Positions 43,373 through 51,117 of a stretch of DNA of 64,000 nt are shown piece after piece (position 1 is the first letter of the stretch; every line of letters begins with the position of its first letter). The notes below the pieces were generated by a model. It saw only the letters and a program-made list of their open reading frames with translations. It did not search any database and had not been told where the DNA came from. Source of the stretch: Bordetella sp. LUAb4. GTDB taxonomy: Bacteria; Pseudomonadota; Gammaproteobacteria; Burkholderiales; Burkholderiaceae_B. The position numbers and the translations under genes were made by a program. The stretch covers positions 62,001-126,000 of the forward strand of contig NZ_JAHPZX010000007.1 in assembly GCF_021325795.1 (NCBI RefSeq), written 5' to 3'.

Positions 43373-44374
43373 GTGCAATTCGGAACCCAGGTAGTGACGA
43401 CTCAAACCGTGGCGCTCGCGATGAGCGCGATTCCATTCCTAGCGATGGCGCAGCCCACCGAGAGCACCTATCCAAGCAGAGAGGTCAGTATTGTTATTGG
43501 GTATCCCCCGGGCGGGGGTGTGGATGTATTGGCGCGAGTGTTAGCCAAGCACTTGGGCAAGGAGCTGAAGCAAAAAGTCGTAATCATCTACAAGCCGGGT
43601 GCCGCGGGCAATATCGGTGCGGAAACTGTAGCTCGCAGAGCGAAGCCGGACGGGTACACCCTGTTCATGAGCGCGCGGCCCAACACCATCCACAAGGTGA
43701 TGTACGCAAACCTGAAGTTCGATTTCGCACAAGATCTGAGACCGATTGGCTTGATTGGCACGAGTCCCAACATCATCGTGACCGGCGAGCACACGTTGAT
43801 CAAAGACCTTGATGATCTGTTGTATCTTGCGACTGAGTATCCCGGCAGATTGCGGTGTGCGTCCTCCGGAGTAGGCACGACCGGCTATTTGCTCTGTGAA
43901 ATGTTCCAGCAGGAGACCGGCACCAAGATCGACCATGTGCCATACAAAGGGAGCGAGCAAGGCTATATCGACCTGGTCGGTGGCCGGGTCGATATTCTCT
44001 TCACCACGCTTCCCGCAGCCGCCCCGCACATTTCTGCCGGCGCCGTCCGTGCTGTCGCACTAATGTCTCAGCAGGCTGACGGCCACTCCGTCAAGGTGCC
44101 GACGTTGGGGCAACAGGGATACCCGATGCTCGACTTGGACTCGTGGGCTGGGCTGATGGCGCCAGCGGAAACCCCCGACTACGCGATAGATAAGCTCAAT
44201 TCCGCACTAAACACTTTGCTCGAAAGTGAAGAGATGCGAGCTGACATGGCGCGCCTAGGCTACTTCCCTGCCCAACAGCCTAATCGTCCGCTGGCGCTTC
44301 AAACACTCATCGCGCAGGAGACGGAACGGTGGACGGCTATCCTGAAAACGCGAGGCATTTTTTCATTTCATTAA
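43373..44374 (+). CDS. Bug-family tripartite tricarboxylate transporter receptor, copy 2
   Basis: 333-residue periplasmic binding protein, identical in protein sequence to the copy at 28059-29060. The six base differences between the genes are all in third codon positions (Leu, Tyr, Leu, Asp, Gly, Lys codons). GTG start with AAAGGAG upstream, signal peptide ending AMA-Q. The silent-only divergence shows that selection or gene conversion keeps the protein constant even though neighbouring sequences in the repeat decay. Confidence 0.93.
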   Translation: MQFGTQVVTTQTVALAMSAIPFLAMAQPTESTYPSREVSIVIGYPPGGGVDVLARVLAKHLGKELKQKVVIIYKPGAAGNIGAETVARRAKPDGYTLFMSARPNTIHKVMYANLKFDFAQDLRPIGLIGTSPNIIVTGEHTLIKDLDDLLYLATEYPGRLRCASSGVGTTGYLLCEMFQQETGTKIDHVPYKGSEQGYIDLVGGRVDILFTTLPAAAPHISAGAVRAVALMSQQADGHSVKVPTLGQQGYPMLDLDSWAGLMAPAETPDYAIDKLNSALNTLLESEEMRADMARLGYFPAQQPNRPLALQTLIAQETERWTAILKTRGIFSFH

Positions 44375-44471
44375 ACAGGTGGGTCGCGCTCCTGTCCGAC
44401 TCGGGCTGTGGTCACAACCGGTCCTCAATGCGCTACACGCGGCGTTGTTCAGCCAGCCCATAACCCGTGGA

Positions 44472-44801
44472 CTACGCAAGCCCCTCTGCATCCAACGCCT
44501 TGCGCACGGCGGGCCGCGAGCGCATGCGCAGATACCAGGCCTTGAGATTCTCCAGCCCGTCGAAATGAATGTTGGCCTTGTATGTGGGCGCCAACCACTC
44601 CGCTTGCCCCCACTGCGTCAGCGAGTAGAGATAGGCATCGGCAACCGAGTAGTCCCCCATCAAGTAGTCCTGATCGGCGAGCTGCTCATTGAGCCAGTGG
44701 TAGCGCTGCTCCAACTTGGGCTTGGCCGTTTCGGTCCCGTAAGCGCCAGCCAGCCGTGCATAGAGCAGGGGAATGAACCCCTTGTGGATTTCGGAGAAGT
44801 G
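44472..44801 (-). pseudogene. Glutathione S-transferase C-terminal fragment, copy 2
   Basis: Same 109-codon fragment as at 29158-29487, with five amino-acid differences in the last 80 residues. It reads YLMGDYSVADAYLYSLTQWG and RPAVRKALDAEGLA. N-terminal glutathione-binding domain absent. Confidence 0.85.
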
Positions 44802-44873
44802 CTAAGGAACATCGTGCTGACTTTAATTGAAGGAAAAATGAGCTGATCCGCCAGTGGGAGGTCAACACTGGGA

Positions 44874-45023
44874 TAAAGCAGGGTGGGCCAATACTTATCT
44901 ATCAAAATATTGGTGTTGCTGGCGCCTCAGGCTTGGCGACTACATATGGAACAATTCATTCAGGCAAAAAGTGGAGCTCATATTGTTCCAACAAACCCCG
45001 CTACTTTTAGAGAGAAATCATGA
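44874..45023 (+). pseudogene. CdiA C-terminal toxin relic with a one-base frameshift
   Basis: Begins at the right edge of the repeat and reads QGGPILIYQNIGVAGASGL and ATTYGTIHSGK, then, if one A is removed from the five-A run near 44973, continues SGAHIVPTNPATFREKS to TGA. The TGA overlaps the next ATG as ATGA (45020-45023). GPILIY is shared with the linker of the orphan CdiA (about 36703-36720), confirming that this is a CdiA end. Toxin family not recognised. Confidence 0.7.
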
Positions 45024-45331
45024 AAATCTTGCCTGATTGGCTGGCTTTGTGTGTTTGGCGAGCTCTGATTGGTGAGGTATATCCTGCGATAAGAGCGATC
45101 GCTCTTTCTCTAGCGGATGATCGAACGTTGCTTATTTGCTACTACCTTGATAGGCCTCCCACAGATTTTGACTGGGAAAGCTTAGAGGTCGTTGCTACAA
45201 ATATTTCAGCCGCAATTGGTCCCGACAGAATTCTTCGCATAGACGTAAAGTGTAAGTTTGAATCGGGTTCGATTGGAAGTCTTGAGCGCTTCGGCGGTTT
45301 TGTCTTCTGTCGCCGAGAGTACGACTTGTAG
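45020..45331 (+). CDS. Orphan immunity protein, unnamed family
   Basis: 103-residue protein coupled by a 4-base overlap to the preceding toxin relic. It reads ALIGEVYPAIRAIALSLADD, then LICYYLDRPPTDFDWESLE, and ends RFGGFVFCRREYDL. This is a recurrent immunity-type pattern (I recall similar small proteins beside CDI toxins) but I cannot name the family with certainty. Frame intact. Confidence 0.68.
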   Translation: MKILPDWLALCVWRALIGEVYPAIRAIALSLADDRTLLICYYLDRPPTDFDWESLEVVATNISAAIGPDRILRIDVKCKFESGSIGSLERFGGFVFCRREYDL

Positions 45332-45365
45332 GTGCATGGAATGGCGATTTCAGTGAAAGTGGTTT

Positions 45366-45626
45366 ATGAGCCAGGAAATTGATAGGCAAGTTGTACGGGC
45401 TCTTGTGGAGGTTACTGTATTCCTTGAATTTTCGGACGAGCAGGCTATTAATCCAGATGCTGCCGTGCAGGTGTTCGAGCAATTGGCTTCGACATTGCAA
45501 AAAATGGAATCAAAAAATAAATCGTCTTTGCGTTCACAGTTTCAAAAAATAGCAATGGAATACATGGCTGCGCAAGCAGAATTTGTCCAAGATTTGGGCG
45601 AAGCTCTTGGATTGATCGAGGATTAA
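45366..45626 (+). CDS. Small helical protein in immunity cassette
   Basis: 86-residue protein, nearly all helical by composition: MSQEIDRQVVRALVEVTVFL, FEQLASTLQKMESKNKSSLR and a C-terminal FVQDLGEALGLIED. It follows the previous immunity gene by 34 bases and may form a two-gene cassette with it. I do not recognise a catalytic motif. An immunity or accessory role is inferred only from place. Confidence 0.55.
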   Translation: MSQEIDRQVVRALVEVTVFLEFSDEQAINPDAAVQVFEQLASTLQKMESKNKSSLRSQFQKIAMEYMAAQAEFVQDLGEALGLIED

Positions 45627-45674
45627 ATGCTTCTCCGGTTTGTGCGATATGTAGATTGCTTTGAATTAACCTAG

Positions 45675-45899
45675 ATCGATTTAACCTATTTCCGCAGAAC
45701 GGAAATCTCAACAACTCTGCCTATAAGCGATGGGCTTGAAGTCAAGAGAGGGTTGAGCAACGGCGATCAGGTCGGCTCCGTGACAGTGCGTTTCTCTAGA
45801 GTTGACCCAACTTCGGTAAGACCAGATTCACTCGAGATTTACTACTCAATCAATGGGCAGAAAATGCGTAAATCATTCAGGAATGAGGCCGGACAATGA
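45675..45899 (+). pseudogene. CdiA C-terminal toxin relic
   Basis: 74 open codons after a TAG at 45672, reading IDLTYFRRTEISTTLPISDG, then NGDQVGSVTVRFSRVDPTSV and LEIYYSINGQKMRKSFRNEA. Its TGA overlaps the next ATG as ATGA at 45896-45899. There is no start codon. The family is not recognised, but strand-rich sequence, coupling and position mark it as a toxin tip. Confidence 0.65.
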
Positions 45900-46213
45900 G
45901 CATCGAGCAACAAGTACGGATCTTGAATGCGCTCGTTCAAATTATGCATGACTCCGCTAATGGCAAATATGAAGAAATGTGCTGTGAATTCGAACATGAA
46001 GTTTATGACGGAGGATGGTCTGTCAATTCGAAATATTCGTTTGTTCGTGATCACTTGTCCTTCAGCGAATTTTTGGATGATCCCGAAGATAAAGCCTCTA
46101 GTTACGTACATGAGTTGCACGATCTGATGAAGGCGCATACGGGGGGGGATTGGAAAAAATTTATTGTGAATATAAATCCTAGCGGTAAAGCGACGACCAG
46201 ATTTACTTATTGA
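45896..46213 (+). CDS. Orphan immunity protein, YezG-like in outline
   Basis: 105-residue acidic protein: MSIEQQVRILNALVQIMHDS, then EFEHEVYDGGWSVNSKYSFV and FSEFLDDPEDKASSYVHELH. Coupled by four bases to the toxin relic before it. The layout (helical start, strand pair, acidic end) recalls DUF600/YezG-type immunity proteins, but the match is loose. Frame intact. Confidence 0.6.
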   Translation: MSIEQQVRILNALVQIMHDSANGKYEEMCCEFEHEVYDGGWSVNSKYSFVRDHLSFSEFLDDPEDKASSYVHELHDLMKAHTGGDWKKFIVNINPSGKATTRFTY

Positions 46214-46268
46214 GTAAACTGTTCATGCAGCGTGTCGGCTGTAAGAGACATGATATAAGGATGCGTTT

Positions 46269-46406
46269 CTCCCTGAAGCCATTACGGATAACGGCGACTC
46301 GTTCGTCTGGCTGCACGATGGTGCGCCCGCCGCCTGGGAGGGCGCCGTACACAGCAAGGAACCCTGTTCTTCTCGAGACAGTCTGGCACTGGTAGCTGGA
46401 GGATGA
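46269..46406 (+). pseudogene. SMI1/KNR4 immunity gene relic related to cdiI
   Basis: About 45 codons reading LPEAITDNGDSFVWLHDG and PAAWEGAVHSKE. It matches the middle of the active cdiI at 25435-25520 (WAVTDNGDSFIWLVDGDPAG, then HSK). Only this middle piece survives. Confidence 0.7.
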
Positions 46407-46548
46407 TATTCCAGTTTCAGTAATCATATTCCTCAAATAGATTCAGCTGTAAGTATGCCTATAGTTCGAAAAGATGTAGTCTTTCGGTGGTAAGCGCTCC
46501 GGCTTGCGCCGGCAAAAAAGATAGGGTCATGGAAATCGGTGCCAAAGG

Positions 46549-46608
46549 CTTGAAACCATCAATCCTGATTTACTTGATCTGGATAGACTGCCTTTACTGA
46601 GCAAGTGA
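46549..46608 (+). pseudogene. Suppressor-of-fused immunity gene relic
   Basis: Last 19 codons of a relative of the gene at 32280-32846: LETINPDLLDLDRLPLLSK then TGA. Base-level similarity continues a little past the stop (AGTGATGC). The stop overlaps the ATG of the next gene by one base. Confidence 0.75.
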
Positions 46609-46904
46609 TGCGCCACGATTTGACTATGGTGAATGAATTGTTTGTGAGGCAGTCAGCAAATTTTTTAAGCCTTATCGAGCGCTATCAAGCCGGCAAGGTG
46701 GGGTTGAACTCGCTGGTCCAGAAGGTCGAAGACCTGCGCCTAATCGTTGACGACAGGAGTGGATGGGGGGACGCCGTATTTCAGGTAGTTATTAACCTAG
46801 AGCAGATCAATGCCGTAGCGGCGATTGTCCGCAGAGAACTCAGAGAAGACGAGGCAAAATTTGTCGATCAGCAGTTAAGGAATTTGGAGCTGCTTGAAAA
46901 TTAG
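46608..46904 (+). CDS. Small helical protein in immunity array
   Basis: 98-residue protein MRHDLTMVNELFVRQSANFL, then YQAGKVGLNSLVQKVEDLRL and RRELREDEAKFVDQQLRNLE. Mostly helical and charged. The ATG at 46608 abuts the SUFU relic; MVNELF at 46626 is an alternative start. I do not recognise the family; an orphan immunity role is inferred from place. Confidence 0.55.
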   Translation: MRHDLTMVNELFVRQSANFLSLIERYQAGKVGLNSLVQKVEDLRLIVDDRSGWGDAVFQVVINLEQINAVAAIVRRELREDEAKFVDQQLRNLELLEN

Positions 46905-47012
46905 CTTGAAAAACTCTGAGTGAATCGCCCAGGGAATCCTGGAGGCTGTTTCGTTAAAGTAAAACGGCTCTTCGGATTGCATTCCAGGTTGTATAACCTC
47001 GTTCTCGGCCGG

Positions 47013-47285
47013 ATGACTGATCGAATTTCTTCAATAGTGCTGGGCGACGAGTGCGATATAGCGTTACGCGACGCGCTCCAAATTGTCTTGGGTGGGCTAG
47101 GAGCCATAGGGCTCGATAGGTCTTGGGCGGTCGGGGGCTCTCAAGAAATTGAGGCTGTAGAGTTGGAAGTGAAAGGTGAAAAAATCAAGATCGAATCAGA
47201 GACCTTCATAGGTATTACTGTATTTGGTCCTGATGCTGTTATTTATGAGGTGGCGAGGAGAGTGCGCCGGCAACTTGCTCGATGA
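47013..47285 (+). CDS. Hypothetical protein in immunity array
   Basis: 90 residues from the ATG at 47013: MTDRISSIVLGDECDIALRD, ALQIVLGGLGAIGLDRSWAV and a strand-rich acidic half with EIEAVELEVKGEKIKIESET. The frame is open back to 46920 and there reads NRPGNPGGCFVKVKRLFGLH, which may be a toxin tail fused in frame. Family not recognised. It is the last cassette-type gene before the IS3 scrap. Confidence 0.5.
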   Translation: MTDRISSIVLGDECDIALRDALQIVLGGLGAIGLDRSWAVGGSQEIEAVELEVKGEKIKIESETFIGITVFGPDAVIYEVARRVRRQLAR

Positions 47286-47317
47286 CGATGTGATGACCGA
47301 TCAATGTCCGCTTACTC

Positions 47318-47580
47318 CAACAGACGGCTTCAGGGAGCATACGATGGGGCGATGCTGGAGCTGCTCACCAGAAAAACTGTATTCCCTACTGGGTGCGGAC
47401 GAGAAGTTATCAAGATGATCCGCCAGGATCTGCAAGCTGAAGGAGTTACCGTCTCGATAGCCAAGTTGTGTCGCTGGTTCGACGTGTCGGTCGTACGGTT
47501 TACTGCAAGCCGGTAAAGTCGGCGCCCAAGATCGATCCCAAACTCTGCCGGCCTATCGAGGCAAGTAGGACAAGGTGGCG
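47318..47580 (+). mobile_element. IS3-family OrfB N-terminal scrap
   Basis: Reads REVIKMIRQDLQAEGVTVSI and AKLCRWFDV in one frame and RRTVYCKPVKSAPKIDPKLC in another, which together are the start of an IS3-family OrfB. No ends or catalytic core remain. It forms the right border of the cassette array. Confidence 0.7.
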
Positions 47581-47736
47581 ACGCGATTTCACGGTAGTCA
47601 TGGAACCCTTATTCTCTGCCCGCCAAGGGGACGGCCGGATGGTGGATGGAACCATCCTCAGCGCCTCACACACCCATACTCATCAATTGGAAAAAACGGC
47701 CGGCGATCGCGTCTCAGCGATGGGTCGGGGAGATCG

Positions 47737-48717
47737 ATGATGAGATTTTGGAAGACGATTATGGGCACATTGATCGTTGTCAGCGGAGCCCTGAAATTTT
47801 CCATTCCTGCCATGGCTTACGAGAACGAGGTTAGGGTGTATCCAGATCGGCCAATTACGCTAGTTGTTGGGTTTCCGCCCGGCGGTATGGTCGACATACT
47901 TGGCAGACACGTCGCACAAGCTATGACAGACGAATTAGGCCAGCGGGTCATTGTGGAAAACCGTCCGGGCGCGACCGGAAGTGTCGGCGCCTTGTCCGTT
48001 GCGCGGGCCGCGCCGGATGGCTACACCGTTTACCTTAGCTCAAGCGCGGTAATGATTTATTTGGCAGCCCAAATGGAGCCCGCGCTCGACCTTTCAGAAG
48101 CGCTGGCTCCCGTCGGAAAAGTTGCTATTGCTCCCAGCGTCATCGTCATTGGGAACCACGTAAAGGCGAACACTCTGCAAGAGCTGATCCAACTTGCCAA
48201 AACGAATCCTGGCAGACTAAACATGGTATCGCCCGGCGTCAATTCCCTTGGGCATATTTTCGGCGAAGCGTTCCAGGAAGCTGCAGGCGTGAAGTTTCAT
48301 CACATTCCTCACCTGGGCGCCGCACCTGCCTTCGCAGATATCTTGGGAGAGCGGGCCGATCTGATGATCACGTCAGTGCCGTCGGCATGGGCGTTTATCA
48401 ATAGCAATCGCGTAAGAGTAATCGCCGTACTTTCGCACAATAGACTATCTCAGTTGCCGGACACGCCTACCATGAAAGAGCTCGGTTATCCGGCGCTCCA
48501 AAACAGCGATTGGTCAGCTGTCTTCACCCCAGCCGGAACCCCATCGCACGTGATCTCTCGCCTGAATCGCTCCATCAACAAGATCCTTGCTGATGCCAAG
48601 GTGCGGAAACAGCTCACCGGGCTTGGCTACATGGTGAAGCTGCCCAACAACACGCCGGAAAATCTGGAAGACTTGGTTGCGCAGGAATCCCGGCAGTGGA
48701 AACAGACACTGCACTGA
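47737..48717 (+). CDS. Bug-family tripartite tricarboxylate transporter receptor
   Basis: Periplasmic binding protein of 326 residues. Signal peptide ends AMA near residue 27. Mature part has YPDRPITLVVGFPPGGMVDI and RPGATGSVGALSVARAAPDG, both diagnostic for Bug receptors, and a late FTPAGTPSHVISRLN segment typical of the second lobe. GGGGAG precedes the ATG at 47737; a second ATG follows immediately. It is a distinct paralogue of the repeat-borne copies. The ligand is unknown and no permease is adjacent. Confidence 0.92.
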   Translation: MMRFWKTIMGTLIVVSGALKFSIPAMAYENEVRVYPDRPITLVVGFPPGGMVDILGRHVAQAMTDELGQRVIVENRPGATGSVGALSVARAAPDGYTVYLSSSAVMIYLAAQMEPALDLSEALAPVGKVAIAPSVIVIGNHVKANTLQELIQLAKTNPGRLNMVSPGVNSLGHIFGEAFQEAAGVKFHHIPHLGAAPAFADILGERADLMITSVPSAWAFINSNRVRVIAVLSHNRLSQLPDTPTMKELGYPALQNSDWSAVFTPAGTPSHVISRLNRSINKILADAKVRKQLTGLGYMVKLPNNTPENLEDLVAQESRQWKQTLH

Positions 48718-48747
48718 TATAGAGAACCAACTGCGGGGACAGCGCTT

Positions 48748-49509
48748 TCAGCCCGGCTTGCGGAACTTGAGCACGAACTGGTCGGTATGGCCGCGTATGG
48801 TCGGGGCGAACACGGGCGCATCATGGGGATCCTGAGGGTTGCGCAGCAAGCTGCTTTCCGCTTCGAACTTGAAGCCCGCGGCCTGGACCTGCTGCTTGAC
48901 GGTTTCAGGGTCGATACGGTGCAGGGTGTGTGCGCTGGTATCGCTGGTGCCCGCATTGGCGACGTGGTCGACCACGATGAATACGCCACCCGGCTTCAGC
49001 GCGCGGTACACCGCGGCGTCGAGTTGTGCGGCCGCCGCCGCGCCGACGAATCCGTAGACGTCGTGATAATTGTCTGAGGTCCACACAACATCTACCGGAA
49101 CGGATACGGAGAGGTCAGCCAACGGTTGGCTGACGACCGTGACGTTGGCATATGCGCTGGTGGGGATGGCTTGCGCCGATGCCAGCGACTTCGGCGCGAT
49201 TTTCAGGAACTCCTCGGGCACGAAGGCGTAGACGTGTCCGCTCGGACCAACGGCCTTGCTGAAGAGACGAGTGAAGTATCCGCCGCCCGGAATCAGATCC
49301 ACCACCTGATCACCTGGTTTGATCCCCGCGAAACTCATCAAGTCGGCGGGCTTGCGCGCGACATCGCGTTGCGCATCCCCGGCAGGGCGGTCAGGCGAGG
49401 CAAGGGCGGCAGTGATCGCGGCATTTGTTTCGGCGCGCGGCGGTTGGGCGCACGACGCGAGCCCGAAAGCGAAAGTGGATGCGGCAATCAGCGCGATCGG
49501 GAATTTCAC
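48748..49509 (-). CDS. Exported methyltransferase-like protein
   Basis: 253-residue protein with a lipoprotein-type signal (MKFPIALIAASTFAFGLASC, Cys20). The rest is a class I SAM-dependent methyltransferase fold: KPGDQVVDLIPGGGYFTRLF (motif I), VWTSDNYHDVYG (motif IV position) and LKPGGVFIVVDHVANAG (post-motif, typical of small-molecule methyltransferases). GTG start with GGAGC upstream. A SAM-dependent enzyme outside the cytoplasm would lack cofactor, so the periplasmic form is puzzling, though similar signal-bearing proteins are common in proteobacteria. Substrate unknown. Confidence 0.85.
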   Translation of the reverse strand: MKFPIALIAASTFAFGLASCAQPPRAETNAAITAALASPDRPAGDAQRDVARKPADLMSFAGIKPGDQVVDLIPGGGYFTRLFSKAVGPSGHVYAFVPEEFLKIAPKSLASAQAIPTSAYANVTVVSQPLADLSVSVPVDVVWTSDNYHDVYGFVGAAAAAQLDAAVYRALKPGGVFIVVDHVANAGTSDTSAHTLHRIDPETVKQQVQAAGFKFEAESSLLRNPQDPHDAPVFAPTIRGHTDQFVLKFRKPG

Positions 49510-49724
49510 GTTTCAAGCTCCAGTCAGCAGGGTGGCGATATGCCGTTACAGGCCCACCGCACCAGGCGCCCGCTGCGAGTAAGCCCAGAAAGGTTAATGC
49601 CCTATCTCGATTGCCGCAACCGGATCGCGACCACCGGATGCAAATACCGGTTGCCAATATCGGAGGCCGCCAGAGGATGCCACCAAAGGATGCCACTACC
49701 GGACTTGTGTCGCGCTCTTGCTCG

Positions 49725-51020
49725 CTACGCCGTCTGAACAGCGGCTCGCTCCTGCACGGGAGCAGCATAGGGCTGCACTTTGCCTATCCACCACATTGCA
49801 ACCAGAATGCAGGCGCAGCATACCCATCCGTTCAGGCCATAACCAGAAATCTGGCCACTGTCGGAGGTGGTCAGCATCAATCCACCGATCCACGCGCCCG
49901 TCCCCGTGGCGATTTGCTGAACCGCGGAGTTCACGCTCATGAAGGCGCCACGACGATGCGGTTCAGGCACGGTCGTAAGCAACGCCTGCGTGGGAATCAT
50001 GCGGGAGTTGCCCGACACCATGAAGAACGGGAAGAAGACGATCAACCCCCACAGCGGCAACTGCGGCAGGTGGGTAATGAACAAGACGGGCAACAGGGAG
50101 CAAATCGCCGCCACCTGGAAAACCCGGCGCTTGCCGTATCGGTCGGAAAGACGTCCTACCATTCGGGACGTGAAGAAAGTGGCAAAACCACCCGCCATGT
50201 AGATCAGCGAGATGCTCTCGGGTTCCACGCCCAGATTACCCACCAGCGTGGGCGATATGAACGGCACGATCAACATATGCGAACCCATGACAAGGGCCGT
50301 CAGGCCGAAGCCGCGTATGTGCGCGGGGTCGCGCATCAAGGACCACAAATCAGGAAGCGTTCTCGACAGCGGAATCGCGGGAACGCGGATGTGCGCGGTA
50401 AGCGTGGGCACGACCTTGCAAGCGCCGGCCCAGATCAGCACGGAAAGCAGAACCAGTTCGAAGAACGGCGAGCTCCAGCCGTAATGCGCGCCGAGTACCA
50501 CGCCCAGTGGGACGCCAGCCACGGCAGCCAGCGAAAACGATGTCATGACCGTACCCATCGCGGCGCCACGGCGCTGCGGAGGAATGACATCGCTGATGAT
50601 CGCCAGAAGCACCGAATTCAACACGCCCCCCGTCAACCCGGCGAAAGCCCGCGATAGCAGCAGCGCGTGGTAATTCGTCGCCATCGCACAGACGAGATTG
50701 GACAAGGCGAACAAGGCGTAGACCACCAGCATCATGGTACGGCGGTCGAATCGGTCGACATACGTCGCCGCCAGCAGGCCGGAAATGCCGGCGCACCATG
50801 AATAGGCCGATACCGCCGCCGCGAAGGCGGCCGGGCTGATCGTGAAGGCATGCATGATCTGCGGACCCAGCGGCATCATCACCATGAAATCGACGACGAT
50901 GGTGAACTGCGTCAGCGCGAGCAGCCATAGGAGAGCACGCTCCCTACCTGGGGTAAGCGGAGCGGAAGAATTGGCGTTGGAGGAAGACATGGACGATGAA
51001 GGCGCGATGCGCGGACCCAT
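49725..51020 (-). CDS. MFS transporter (DHA-type)
   Basis: Inner-membrane permease of 431 residues with about 12 helices. First helix region ALTQFTIVVDFMVMMPLGP is typical of DHA-type efflux pumps; the motif-A-like loop is seen in YVDRFDRRTMMLVVYAL and again in the second half as RLSDRYGKRRVFQV. The start at 51020 or at 50990 (MSSSNANSS) cannot be decided as neither has a good ribosome site. It is followed downstream by the methyltransferase with a 215-base gap, and preceded by YdiJ with 97 bases between. Substrate unknown. Confidence 0.85.
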   Translation of the reverse strand: MGPRIAPSSSMSSSNANSSAPLTPGRERALLWLLALTQFTIVVDFMVMMPLGPQIMHAFTISPAAFAAAVSAYSWCAGISGLLAATYVDRFDRRTMMLVVYALFALSNLVCAMATNYHALLLSRAFAGLTGGVLNSVLLAIISDVIPPQRRGAAMGTVMTSFSLAAVAGVPLGVVLGAHYGWSSPFFELVLLSVLIWAGACKVVPTLTAHIRVPAIPLSRTLPDLWSLMRDPAHIRGFGLTALVMGSHMLIVPFISPTLVGNLGVEPESISLIYMAGGFATFFTSRMVGRLSDRYGKRRVFQVAAICSLLPVLFITHLPQLPLWGLIVFFPFFMVSGNSRMIPTQALLTTVPEPHRRGAFMSVNSAVQQIATGTGAWIGGLMLTTSDSGQISGYGLNGWVCCACILVAMWWIGKVQPYAAPVQERAAVQTA

Positions 51021-51117
51021 CGACCGATGGGCCGGCGCGTTATCTGGATAGGGGGGTAAAGACGGCCTGGCCCATCATGATATCAGCCGCGTGTCGTCCA
51101 AGGCTTGCGAAACACTT

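Larger units (their letters stand above)
43039..44873. repeat. 1.8-kb direct repeat, copy 2 (copy 1 at 27725-29559)
   Basis: Same content and order as copy 1. Because the SRAP gene continues to the left only here and the GST relic is closer to a normal GST here, this copy looks like the older one. At the right end it runs into a toxin relic different from the one beside copy 1. Confidence 0.93.
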
